Source: Rhodococcus sp. P1Y
GTDB lineage: Bacteria; Actinomycetota; Actinomycetes; Mycobacteriales; Mycobacteriaceae
Length of the DNA stretch: 64,000 nt
Direction: 5' to 3'
Assembly (NCBI RefSeq): GCF_003641205.1
Contig: NZ_CP032762.1
Span: forward strand, 3,720,001-3,784,000
Shown here: positions 13,201 through 25,200 of the stretch, one piece after another
How the letters are laid out: every line of letters begins with the position of its first letter
Position numbering within the stretch: position 1 is the stretch's first letter
Notes under the pieces: generated by a model
Told to the model about the DNA's origin: nothing
Databases searched by the model: none
Seen by the model: the letters and a program-made list of their open reading frames with translations, nothing else
Program-made: the position numbers and the translations under genes

Positions 13201-16200
13201 ACGGACAGCGGCTGCGACGTGCTGCCCAGGTCCTGCTGAATCGACACTCGAATCTACGTACGGCGTTCGTGCACGATCTGGAAGGCGAAGCAATCCAGGT
13301 AGTCGCACGTGGCGTCGAGGTTCCCTGGACCGATGTCGACCTCAGCGGCCGGGGCGAGTCGGCCGGGGCGGCCGAGCTGGATCGGATCCTCGCGGCGGAC
13401 CGGTCGACGCGGTTCAACATGGCCGAGGCTCCGCTGTTGCGCTTCACGTTCATCCGAACGGGGGACTCGCACTGGCGTCTCGTGCTGACAAATCATCACA
13501 TTCTGATCGACGGCTGGTCGACGCCGTTGATCATTCGCGAACTGTTGACCTTGTATGCGACCGACGCCGACGACTCGGTTCTGCCGCGTGTTCCTGCGTA
13601 TCGCGACTATCTCGCGTGGATGAACAGGCGCGACGGTGCGAGCGCGCGTGCTGCATGGACGGCAGCCCTGACGGGGTTGTCCGAACCGACATTGCTGACA
13701 CCGATCGAGAGCCGTCGGCAGGAGTCCACGCGCGCTGGTCGCGGCTTGACCTTCCTCGACGCACGGGACACCGACCGTCTCAAGGCTGTCGCGCGCGACC
13801 GGGGAGTCACGGTCAATACGCTCGTGCAGGCTGCATGGGGAACGGTCCTGGCCACCCTGACCGGCCGCACCGACGTGTTGTTCGGCGCGACGGTATCGGG
13901 GCGCCCTCCTGAGATCAACGACATCGAGTCGATGATCGGGCTCTTCATCAATACGTTGCCGGTTCGGGTGACCCTGGACCCGAACGAGACGCTGGGCGAG
14001 TTCATCGGCCGTCTTCAGTCCGAGCAGGCGGGACTTCTCGACCACCATTACCTCGGTCTGACGGAAATACAGCGGGCCGTGGGCCCGGTCGTGGCGTTCG
14101 ACACGCTGACGGTCTTCGAGTCCTATCCCGTCGATCGGGCGGGATTGTCCGACGAGACGGACATTGCGGGGCTTCGCGTGTCCGGCATCGTCGACGGCAG
14201 CGACACCGCGCAGTACCCACTGACACTTGTCGCGATGGTCGACGACCGTCTGCATCTCGAGGCCAAGTACCTGCCCGAACTGTTCGACGCCGAGACGATA
14301 GATGGGATCCTGGCTCGGATCGTTCGGGTGCTCGAGGCATTTGCAACTCGACCTGAGCTCGAAGTCGCTCGCCTGCAACTACTCTCGGAGTCCGAGCGGA
14401 ATGCCTTGATGCCGGTGCGCGGTGGCGTATCGGTGGACGGTTCGTTGTTGTCGGACATATTCGCCTCCGCTGTGTCCGTCGCAGGCACCGATGGTATTGC
14501 GCTCGTCGCGCCCGAATTGGCACACGCCGAATCCGGTGCGGTCTCGATGACGTACGGCGAGCTCGATGCACGATCGACAGGTCTGGCAACTGTGCTGATC
14601 TCCCGGGGTGTCGGCGTCGGCTCCTACGTGGCAGTAGGACTGCGGCGTTCGGTGGAGTACGTGGTGGCGGTGTGGGCGGTGGCGAAGGCCGGTGCGGCGT
14701 TCCTGCCCGTCGATCCGTCGTACCCGTCGGACCGAATCGCGCACATGGTCTCCGATTCAGGTGCTGTGGTGGGTGTGACGGTGTCGGAGTACGCGTCGGT
14801 TCTGGCGGACGCAGGCCCGTCGGTCGATTGGGTCGAACTAGACAGCGTCGACCTGGTCTCGACGCGTGAAGAGGTTGTCACACTTCCGGTTCCGAGTCTC
14901 GACGATGCGGCCTACTTGATCTACACCTCGGGTTCGACCGGTGTGCCCAAGGGCGTCGTCGTAACTCATCGCGGTATCGCGAACTTCGCCGAGGACGAAC
15001 GGACTCGGTTCGGCATCACGACCGACTCGCGCGTTCTGTCGTTCGCGTCGACGAGTTTCGATGCGTCGGTGTTGGAATTGGTGTTGGCGTTCTGTGGTGG
15101 GGCGACGATGGTGATCGCGCCGACGGATGTGTTCGGTGGGGTCGAGTTGGCTGGGGTGTTGGCACGGGAGTCGGTGTCGCATGCGTTCGTGACGCCTGCT
15201 GCGTTGGCGTCGGTGGACCCGTCGGGTCTTGATTCGCTTCGGGTGGTGGTGACCGGTGGTGACGCTGCCGGTTCGGAGTTGGTGGAGCGGTGGGCTGTCG
15301 GTCGGTCGATGTTCAACGCGTACGGTCCTACCGAGGCGACCGTGTTCTCTTCGGTGAGTGCGCCGATGACCCCTGGAGTGGCCATCGACATCGGTTCACC
15401 GGTCCGCGGCTTTGCCGTCGTCGTGCTCGATGCGATGATGCGTCCCGTTCCTGTGGGTGTTGCGGGTGAGTTGTATTTGTCGGGTCCAGGTGTTGCTCGT
15501 GGGTATCACGCGCGGTTCGGGTTGACGGCGGAGCGTTTCGTTGCCGCACCGTTCGGTGTGGGTGAGCGTATGTACCGCACTGGAGATGTGGTGCGGTGGA
15601 ACGGCTCCGGTGCGCTCGAGTACGTGGGTCGTAGCGATTTCCAGGTCAAGGTGCGTGGGTTCCGTATCGAGTTGGGGGAGATCGATTCGGTTCTCGCCTC
15701 GCGTTCCGAGGTCGACTTCGTCACGACTCTCGGTGTCGACGGACCTGCAGGCAACACGGTTCTCGTGGCATACGTGCTGCCGGTGGCAGGCAGTGTCATC
15801 GACGTGGAGGCGCTGCGGGAGCATGCGGCCGCAGCACTTCCGTCTCACATGATTCCCTCGGCCTTCGTCGTGCTCGAGTCGATTCCGCTGACGCCTGCAG
15901 GCAAGCTCGACAGGAGAGCTCTGCCCGCACCACAGTTGCTCGGAGGCGCGGAGCATCGGGAACCGACGACGGAGTCCGAACGCGCCATCGCCGGGGTGTT
16001 CGCCGAGGTACTCGGGCTGGATTCGGTCGGGATCGACGACAATTTCTTCGATCTCGGCGGCGACTCGTTGAGTGCCACCCGTGTGACCTCTCGCGTGAAT
16101 TCCTCGCTGGGAACAGCGATCACCGTGAGGGCATTGTTCGAATCTCCGACAGTGGCCACGCTGGCGGTCCGCGCGCAGACCGAGGACGGTACTCACCCGC

Positions 16201-19200
16201 GGCCTGTCTTGGAGCCGGTCGTTCGACCGGATGTCGTGCCGCTGTCGCAGGCGCAGCAGCGAATGTGGTTCATCAACCAGTTCGACACATCGTCGCCCGC
16301 CTACAACATTCCGCTCGCGGTCCAGTTGACCGGCGAATTGGATGTTGCTGCTCTTGGCGCGGCTGTTGGGGACGTACTGGACCGACACGAGACGCTGCGG
16401 ACGACGTTCCCGATGGCGGGGGAGTCACCGCGTCAGCTGATCCATCCGTTCGAGGACTCGTTCACGTTCGTCGCAGTGCAGATCGGCGAGGCCGATTTGA
16501 CTACGCGGGTACTGACCGATGCAGCACGCGGTTTCGACGTCACTGTCGATTCGCCGTTCCGAGCGACGTTGTACCGGGTTTCGGAAGATCGTCACGTGCT
16601 GGCAATCGTCGTTCACCACATCGCTGCCGACGGCGCATCGATGGCTCCGTTGGCCGCAGACGTGATGGTGGCGTACTCGTCCCGGGTGGCGGGAACAGCG
16701 CCGCTGTGGCGGCCGCTCGACGTACAGTACGTCGACTACACGCTCTGGCAGCGATCCCTGCTCGGGGACGAGAGCGACCCCCAGTCGTTGGCTGCGCGTC
16801 AACTCGCGTTCTGGTCGAAAACACTCGCGGACGTACCGGATTCCCTGACGTTGCCGACCGATCGGCCTCGACCCGCACGGCCGTCGTTGCGCGGTGCCTC
16901 GGTTACGTTCGACGTACCTGCTCAGACCCATGCAGCTCTCGTCGGTGTGGCCCGTCGAGCGCAATCCACGATGTTCATGACCGTGCACGCCGTGTGGTCC
17001 ATGTTGCTGGCACGGCTGAGCGGCACCACCGACATAGTGGTCGGTACACCGATCGCGGGCCGCGGTGAAGCTGGCTTGGACGCGCTCGTCGGCATGTTCG
17101 TCGGAACCCTTGCACTCCGAACGGAGGTGTCCCCGCACGCCACGTTCGACGAACTGCTCGCCGCAACGCGCGCTGCAGATCTGGCTGCATTCGACAACAC
17201 GGACATTCCTTTCGAGCGGCTTGTCGACGTCCTGGCACCCTCGCGTGCGACCGACCGATCACCTCTGTTCCAGGTCCTGCTCGAATTCCAGAACAACGAA
17301 CCGGCGCACCTCGAGCTGCCCGGCCTGGATGTTCGGGGCCTCGAATTCGATGCAGGCGTCGCCAAGTTCGATCTGCAACTGACAGTGTCGGAACGTTACG
17401 ATTCCGACGGCGCGGCGGCGGGCATCTCCATGGCCCTGACGTACGCAACCGATCTGTTCGACGAGCGGACGGTTCGCGAGTTCGCGGATCGGTTCACCGC
17501 CCTCGTCGACGGTGTGGCGTCGGCGCCCGAAACGGCCGTAGGGGACATCGAGATTCTGTCGAAGTCCGAGCTCACGGCACTACGGACCGAGTTCAACCAC
17601 GCCGGTGTACGCCCGTCGGACGAGACCCTGACGGCTCGATTCAGCTCTGCAGCACTGCGATTCCCGGATCACACTGCGGTCGTGTTCGGCACCGAGCGAT
17701 ACACCTACGCTCGTCTGGAGGAGCGGGCCAATCAGTTGGCGCGGCATCTCGTGTCCGTGGGGGTTGGTCCCGAAACGCTCGTTGCGGTCGCCATGCCGCG
17801 CAACGCCGACCTGATCGTCGTGTTGCTGGCCGTGTTGAAGGCAGGCGGCGGATACCTTCCGGTCGATGTCACCTATCCGGCCGATCGACTCGCGTTCATG
17901 CTCGAAGACGCGCAACCAGTCTGTGTCGTCTCGACCGTCGCCGACATCGAATCCGTACCTGCACAAGGTGTTACGCCGGTGCTCGTCGACGAGCCGGAGA
18001 CTGCCGCGGCGATCGCCTCGCTCGCATCCGGGGCGCTGACAGCGTCGGAACTCAACGGCGAGTCGACGGCGGGGTCGATCGCCTACGTCATCTACACCTC
18101 GGGAAGCACCGGGCGACCGAAGGGCGTTCAGGTCACCCACCAAACCGTTGCGACGTTGTTCGAGAACACGATCGACAAGTTCGGGTTCGACGAGACGGAC
18201 GTCTGGACGATGTTCCACTCCTACGCCTTCGATTTCTCCGTATGGGAGCTGTGGGGTCCGTTGCTCCACGGCGGAACCCTCGTCGTCGTCGACTACTACA
18301 CCGCACGTTCACCCGAGTTGTTCCGTGAACTGCTCGTGAGCGAACAGGTCACCGTGCTCAATCAGACGCCGACCGCGTTCTACCAATTCGCCGAAGCGGA
18401 CCGGACTGCACCTTCCGAATCCGAGCGCCTCTCCCTGCGCTACATCGTGTTCGGCGGCGAAGCGCTCGACCTGGGGCAGCTCGGCCGTTGGTACGCACGT
18501 CACCCGGAGGATTCTCCGGTTCTGGTGAACATGTACGGCATCACCGAGACAACAGTCCACGTGAGTCATCTACCGCTGACCGAGGATTTCGCTGCGTCCG
18601 CGTCCGCAAGTGTCATCGGCCAGGCCATCCCCGGACTCGCCGTGTCGGTACGCGACGATCGACTACGCCTCGTTCCTCCCGGCGTGACGGGTGAGATGTA
18701 CGTATCGGGCGGGCAACTCTCGCGTGGTTACCTCGGTCGCACCGGGTTGTCGTCCACTCGCTTCGTGGCCGACCCCGACGGCGCATCCGGTGACCGGATG
18801 TACCGCACCGGCGACACAGCTCGGTGGAATCGAGACGGACAGCTCGAGTACCTCGGCCGCAGCGACATGCAGGTTCAGCTTCACGGTTTCCGGATCGAGC
18901 TGGGTGAGATCGAATCTGCTCTGCTCGACTCCGACGGAGTTGCGCAGGCCGTCGTCTCGGTCCGCGACGACGGCGCAGGAGATCGTCTTGTCGGCTATCT
19001 CGTTCCGGAAGTCGGCCGCACGCTCGACACCACCGCTGTTCTCGATCAGGTGTCCACGACTCTGACGTCGTACATGGTGCCCGCCGCGCTCGTTGTTCTT
19101 GCGGAGTTGCCGCTGACAGCGAACGGAAAACTCGACCGAAAAGCTCTGCCTGCGCCCGATTTCTCTTCTCGGGTCACGCAGAGCCGTGCGCCCGCCTCGG

Positions 19201-22200
19201 AGATCGAACAGAGCTTGTCGACACTGTTCGCCGAGGTTCTCGGACTGGACTCCGTCGGAGTGGACGACTCGTTCTTCGCGCTCGGCGGCGACAGCATCAT
19301 GTCCATTCAGCTGGTCTCCCGCGCGAAAGCAGCCGGCCTGGTCATCGCACCACGTGACGTCTTCGAGCGTAAGACGGTCGCAGGCCTCGCCGAAGTTGTG
19401 GCCCTCGCCGAAGACGCCGAGGTCGTCGTACTGGAAGAGCTCCCGGGCGGCGGAGTCGGTGAGTTGCCGCTGACACCGATCGTGCAGTGGATGCTCGAAC
19501 GGAGCGAGCAGTTCGGTCGCTACACCCAGACCGCGCTACTTCAGCTTCCGCCCGCAATCGAACGACCCGTGCTCGAGCGCACGGTGCAGGCCGTTCTCGA
19601 CACCCACGACATGCTGAGGGCACAGCTCTCCAAGGGCGTCGACGGTGAGTGGACCGAGAGCGTTGCGCCAGTCGGGTCGGTACCGGCATCGTCGGTCCTG
19701 CACCACGTGGACGTCGACGCCGTCGTCGGAGACGAGTTCTCGCAGATTGCAGCTCGCGAACTCGACGCGGCTGCGGACCGTCTCGATCCTGCCGTCGGCC
19801 GAATGGTTCAGATGGTGTGGTTCGAGAGTCCGGCAGGCGCAGGTCGACTGCTCGTCGTCGCTCATCACCTCGTCATCGACGGCGTCTCCTGGAGAATTTT
19901 GGTACCGGACCTGGCGACGGCGTGGTCGCAGATCGTTTCGGGTACCGAGCCGGTTCTCGCCGAAACCGGAACCTCGATGCGGCGCTGGGCGACCGGGCTC
20001 GTCGAGGTAGCTGCCACCCGTACCGACGAGATCGACCTCTGGACCGACATCCTTTCCGGCGACGATCCCGACATCGGTTCGCGCCCACTCGATCCCACGG
20101 TCGACGTGGATGCCACCGTGGAGCGAATCAGGGCATCGTTGCCGGCGTCGGTGACCGAGCACCTCCTCACCACGGTGCCGGAGAAGTTCCACGGCAGCGT
20201 CAACGACGGGCTGCTCGCAGGTCTTGCGCTCGCGCTCGTGGCGTGGAGGAACGAACGCGGATCCTCTGTGTCCGACGCACTCGTGAGCCTCGAGGGTCAC
20301 GGACGTGAAGACGGTGTCGTTCCCGGCGCCGACCTCGGGCGGACCATCGGCTGGTTCACCACCATCTTCCCGGTGCGGCTCGATCTTGTCGGAATCGACG
20401 TCGACGACGCTCTGGCCGGCGGCAACGCAGCAGGCGAGCTGATCAAGGCCGTCAAGGAACAGCTGCTGAAGATCCCCGATCACGGGATCGGATTCGGCAT
20501 GGCCAGGTACTCGACGCCGGTCGGACGCGAGGCCCTCGGCGGCTTTGCGAAGCCCCAGGTCAGCTTCAACTACCTGGGACGATTCTCCACCGGGTCGTCC
20601 GAGGGCATGGAGGACGTCGGTTGGATTCCGGTGTCGGACCTCACCCTTGGTGACGCGCAGAACCCGAACATGCCGGTTCCGGCACTGCTGGATATCAACG
20701 CAGTGACCAATACGACCGACGCGGGACCGGTTCTGGACGCAACGTTCGCGTTCCCCAGCGGCGTCCTGGCCGCGTCCGACGTGAATCGGTTGATCGAACT
20801 GTGGGTTCAGGCCTTGACCGCGCTCACCACGCACGCCGACGCATCCACCTCCGGTGGTTACACGCCGTCCGACCTCGATCTCGTCGATATCGATCAGTCC
20901 ACGATCACGGTGCTCGAGCAGCAGTTCCCCGGGCTCGACGACGTCTGGTCGATGTCGCCTCTGCAGTCTGGACTTCTGTTCCACGCACGTCTCGCGGGCG
21001 AGGTCACCGGCGAGGTCGACCTCGGTGTCGACGCCTACATGGTGCAGCTCGGACTGGAACTGCGCGGTGTGGTGGATGCGGACCGCATGAAGGCCGCGGC
21101 GCAGGCGCTGCTGGACCGGCATGCCAACCTTCGAACTGCGTTCGTACACAACGCAAGCGGCGAGTCCGTGCAGATCGTGCAGACAGGGATCGATGTTCCG
21201 TGGTCGCACGTGGACCTTCGGGGCTCAGAAGACCCGTCCTCCGACCTCGAGGCAGTTCTCGAGCAGGACAGGGCAGTGCGCTTCGTCCTCGACCGCGCGC
21301 CTTTGCTGCGGTTCACGTTGATCACCAAGGCGGAGGGTGAGTGGCGATTGCTGCTCACCAACCACCACATCCTGCTGGACGGATGGTCCACGCCGCTGCT
21401 GATCAAGGAACTGCTCACGTTGTACGCCACGGCAGGCGACGATTCGATGTTGCCCCGGGTACCGGCGTACCGCGACTACCTGAGCTGGATGCGTCGGCGC
21501 GACGCCTCTGTATCCAAAGCCGAGTGGACGAGGGCTCTCGCAGGTGTCGAAGAGCCGACACTGTTGGCGGATGCGGACCGCGGACGGCAGCTCCAGGGCA
21601 CGTCGGTCGAATCGACGCATTCACTCTCGCGCGAGGTCACTGCATCGCTGCGAGATCTGGCTGCTCAGCGAGGCGCCACGCTCAACACCATCGTGCAGAG
21701 CGCATGGGGTGTGGTGCTCGCAGCATTGACCGGTCGAGACGACGTCGTCTTCGGGGCGACAGTCTCGGGGCGGCCGCCGGAGATACCGGGTATCGAGTCC
21801 ATGATCGGGCTGTTCATCAATACGCTGCCCGTGCGGATTTCGCTCGACCCGGCCGAAGCGCTCGGCGACCTCGTCGACCGCGTTCAGTCGGAGCAGGCGT
21901 CGCTCCTCGATCACCATTACCTGGGCCTGACCGATATTCAGCGCGCAGCGGGTAACGGTGTTTCGTTCGATACCCTCACCGTGTTCGAGTCGTACCCGGT
22001 GGACCGGGCTGGACTGTCGGAGGAGACCGACATCGCCGGGCTCCGCGTCGCGGACGTTCTCGGCGCCGACGCCGCTCACTACCCGTTCACGTTGGTGGCG
22101 TCGGTGGACGATCGACTCCACCTCAAGGTCAAATACCTGCCGGAACTGTTCTCCGACAGCGATATCGAGCGAATCATCGCGCGCGTCGTCCGGGTCTTGG

Positions 22201-25200
22201 ATGCGGTCGTGACCGACGATCGCGTACCGCTTGCACGCGTTGGACTGCTCGATTCCGCCGAACGTGCGGCGCTCGCACCTGTCTTCGGACCCGAGGGCGG
22301 TAGTACGAAGCTTCTCGCGCACATCTTCGAGAACGCCGCCGTCGTCGCGTCCGGGCGGACGGCTGTCCGGTTCGGTGAAACTACGTTGAGCTACGACGAG
22401 TTGGACGATCGATCGAGTCGCCTCGCCCGAGTTCTGCTGGCGCGTGGTGTGTCTGTCGAGTCGTTCGTCGCTCTCGGACTGCCACGATCCATCGAATCGG
22501 TTGTCGCAGTGTGGGCTGTAGCGAAGACGGGAGCGGCGTTCGTTCCGGTGGATCCGGGCTACCCCCGAGATCGCATCGAACACATGGTCGCCGATTCCGG
22601 AGCCGAGTTCGGTATCGCTGTGAGCAGTCGCGTCGGCGATCTCCCGGATGCGCTGGCAGGTGGCAACGAGTGGCTCGTCCTGGACGACGCAGACGTGATC
22701 GCGGAACTCGAGGCCCAATCGCCACTCCCGTTGAAGGAGCACGAGCGTGTTTCCGGTCTGACGGTGCAGAGCACCGCCTACGCGATCTACACCTCGGGTT
22801 CGACCGGGCTGCCCAAGGGCGTCGTCGTCACACACTCGGGGCTGGAGAACTTCTCCCACGAACAGAACGAGCGCTACTCCATCACCCTGGAGTCGAAGAC
22901 CCTGCACGTCTCGTCGCCGAGTTTCGACGCATCGGTTCTCGAATACCTTCTGGCATTCGGTGCGGGCGCGACCATGGTCGTCGTGCCTCCGACTGTCTAC
23001 GGCGGCGAAGAGCTGCACGAGATCCTCTCTCGTGAGCAGGTGACCCACGCATTCATCACGCCGTCCGCGCTGGCATCGGTGAACCCCGTCGGTCTCGAGT
23101 CGTTCCAGCACGTCGTGGTCGGCGGCGAAGCAGTGCCGGCCGAACTTGTCGCGAAATGGGCACCGGGTCGACGTCTCTACAACGGGTACGGTCCGACCGA
23201 GACGACGATCATGTCGAACATCAGCGATCCGATCGACCCGGCAGGTCCGCTCACGATCGGTGGTCCGATCCGCGCGGTGCACGAGGTCGTGTTGGACAGG
23301 CGACTGCAGCCAGTTCCGATCGGCGTCCAGGGCGAGCTGTACCTCGCGGGCGCAGGCCTCGCCCGGGGTTACCACGACCGTCCCGGTCTGACTGCCGAGC
23401 GGTTCGTCGCCAACCCGTTCGGCGCACCGGGGGAGCGCATGTACCGCACAGGCGACGTCGTCCGATGGACCTCCGACTACACCGTCGAATACGTTGGCCG
23501 TAGCGACTTCCAGGTCAAGGTCCGCGGATTCCGCATCGAACTGGGCGAGATCGACGCCGTTCTCGCTACCCATCCGAGCGTCGACTTCGTGGCTACGATC
23601 GGAACCGACGGTCCTTCCGGCGCAACAGTTCTCGTTGCGTATGTCCGGTCGGCGGTCGTCGGTGAGTCGATCGACCACGCCGAACTCACGTCACACGCGT
23701 CGGCCACCCTGCCGGGCCACATGGTGCCGTCGGTGATCGTGCAGCTGGACAGCATTCCGTTGACCCCGGTCGGCAAGCTCGACCGACGAGCTCTCCCGAC
23801 GCCGGAGTTCTCTGTCGGGTTCGGCGATTATCTTCCGCCTCGTACGCCCGCGGAAACCGCGGTCGCGGAGATTTTCGCCGACACGCTCGGTGCCGATCGC
23901 ATGGGAGCTCTCGACAACTTCTTCGACCGCGGTGGGGATTCGCTGTCGGCGACGAGAGTGATCGCCAGGGTCAACGCGGCGCTCGGGACTCGTCTCGGTG
24001 TCCGCGCAATATTCGAGGCGCCGACGGTCGCTGCACTCGCCGGCCTCGCGGACGAGGCCGGGGAGGGCGAGCGTCGACCGGTTCTGCGCGCCGCACCCCG
24101 TCCGACGAGGATCCCGCTGTCGCTTGCGCAGCAGCGGATGTGGTTCATCAACAGGTTCGATCCGACGTCACCTGCGTACAACGTTCCACTCGTGGTGAAG
24201 CTGACAGGTTCCTTGGACACCTCGGCCCTTCGGTTCGCCGTATCGGACGTGCTGGAGCGTCACGAGTCCCTGCGCACGACGTTCCCGTCCACGGACCTCG
24301 GTCCGGAGCAGTACATCCACCACGCAGCGGACGTCCTACCCGAGATCGAGATCAGTGCCGTCGGCCAGGACGAGCTGGAGCCTCGGCTCGTGAAGTTCGC
24401 CGGCATCGGATTCGACGTCACGACGGAGATTCCGATCCGCCTGGCGCTGTACCGAATCGAGGGCACGCAGCAGACGACGCATGTGCTCGCAGTCGTCGTT
24501 CACCACATCGCAGCGGACGGGGCGTCCATGGCCCCCCTCGCTCGCGACGTCATGGTTGCGTACTCCGCGCGCACCGCCGGCGCAGAGCCGTCGTGGGCAC
24601 CGCTGGAGGTTCAGTATGCCGATTACACGATGTGGCAGCGCTCGCTCCTCGGTTCCGAGGACGACCCCACGAGCATTGCCGGTCGTCAGATCGGGTTCTG
24701 GCGTGAGGCTCTGGCCGGTGTGCCGGACCTCTTGCCGCTCCCGACCGATCGACAGCGACCGACCACGCAGGATTTCCGCGGTGGGCGAGTCAAATTCGAT
24801 ATCGACGCCGACCTTCACCAGCGAATCGCCACATTTGCGCGTGAACGCAATGCGACGATGTTCATGGTCGTGCACAGTGCATTCGCGGCAACCTTGGCGC
24901 GGCTGAGCGGCATCGACGACATTGCGATCACGACGCCGGTAGCAGGACGCGGTGAAGCCGCGCTCGACGATCTCGTAGGAATGTTCGTCAACACCCTCGT
25001 CCTGCGGACCATCGTGGACGCGGGCGAATCCTTCGATGCACTGCTCGCCCGTGTCGTCGAGTCGGATCTAGAGGCGTTCGGACACACCGAGATTCCGTTC
25101 GAACGGATCGTCGAGGTCGTCAACCCGGCACGGTCCACGTCGTACGCCCCGCTGTCGCAGGTCGCGCTGTCCTTCCAAAACAACACCAAGGCACAGCTCG

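Noticed and set aside
3741..15934. Long direct repeats as a possible transposon or CRISPR signal
   Set aside because: They are duplicated adenylation-domain coding sequence in frame inside one gene, with no terminal repeats, spacers or transposase.
21621..23678. 685-codon minus-strand frame inside the NRPS
   Set aside because: Complement of module 6 coding sequence; Asp/Arg/Val-rich shadow with no motifs. Similar frames at 8652-9695, 19536-21209 and 26334-28010 are rejected for the same reason.
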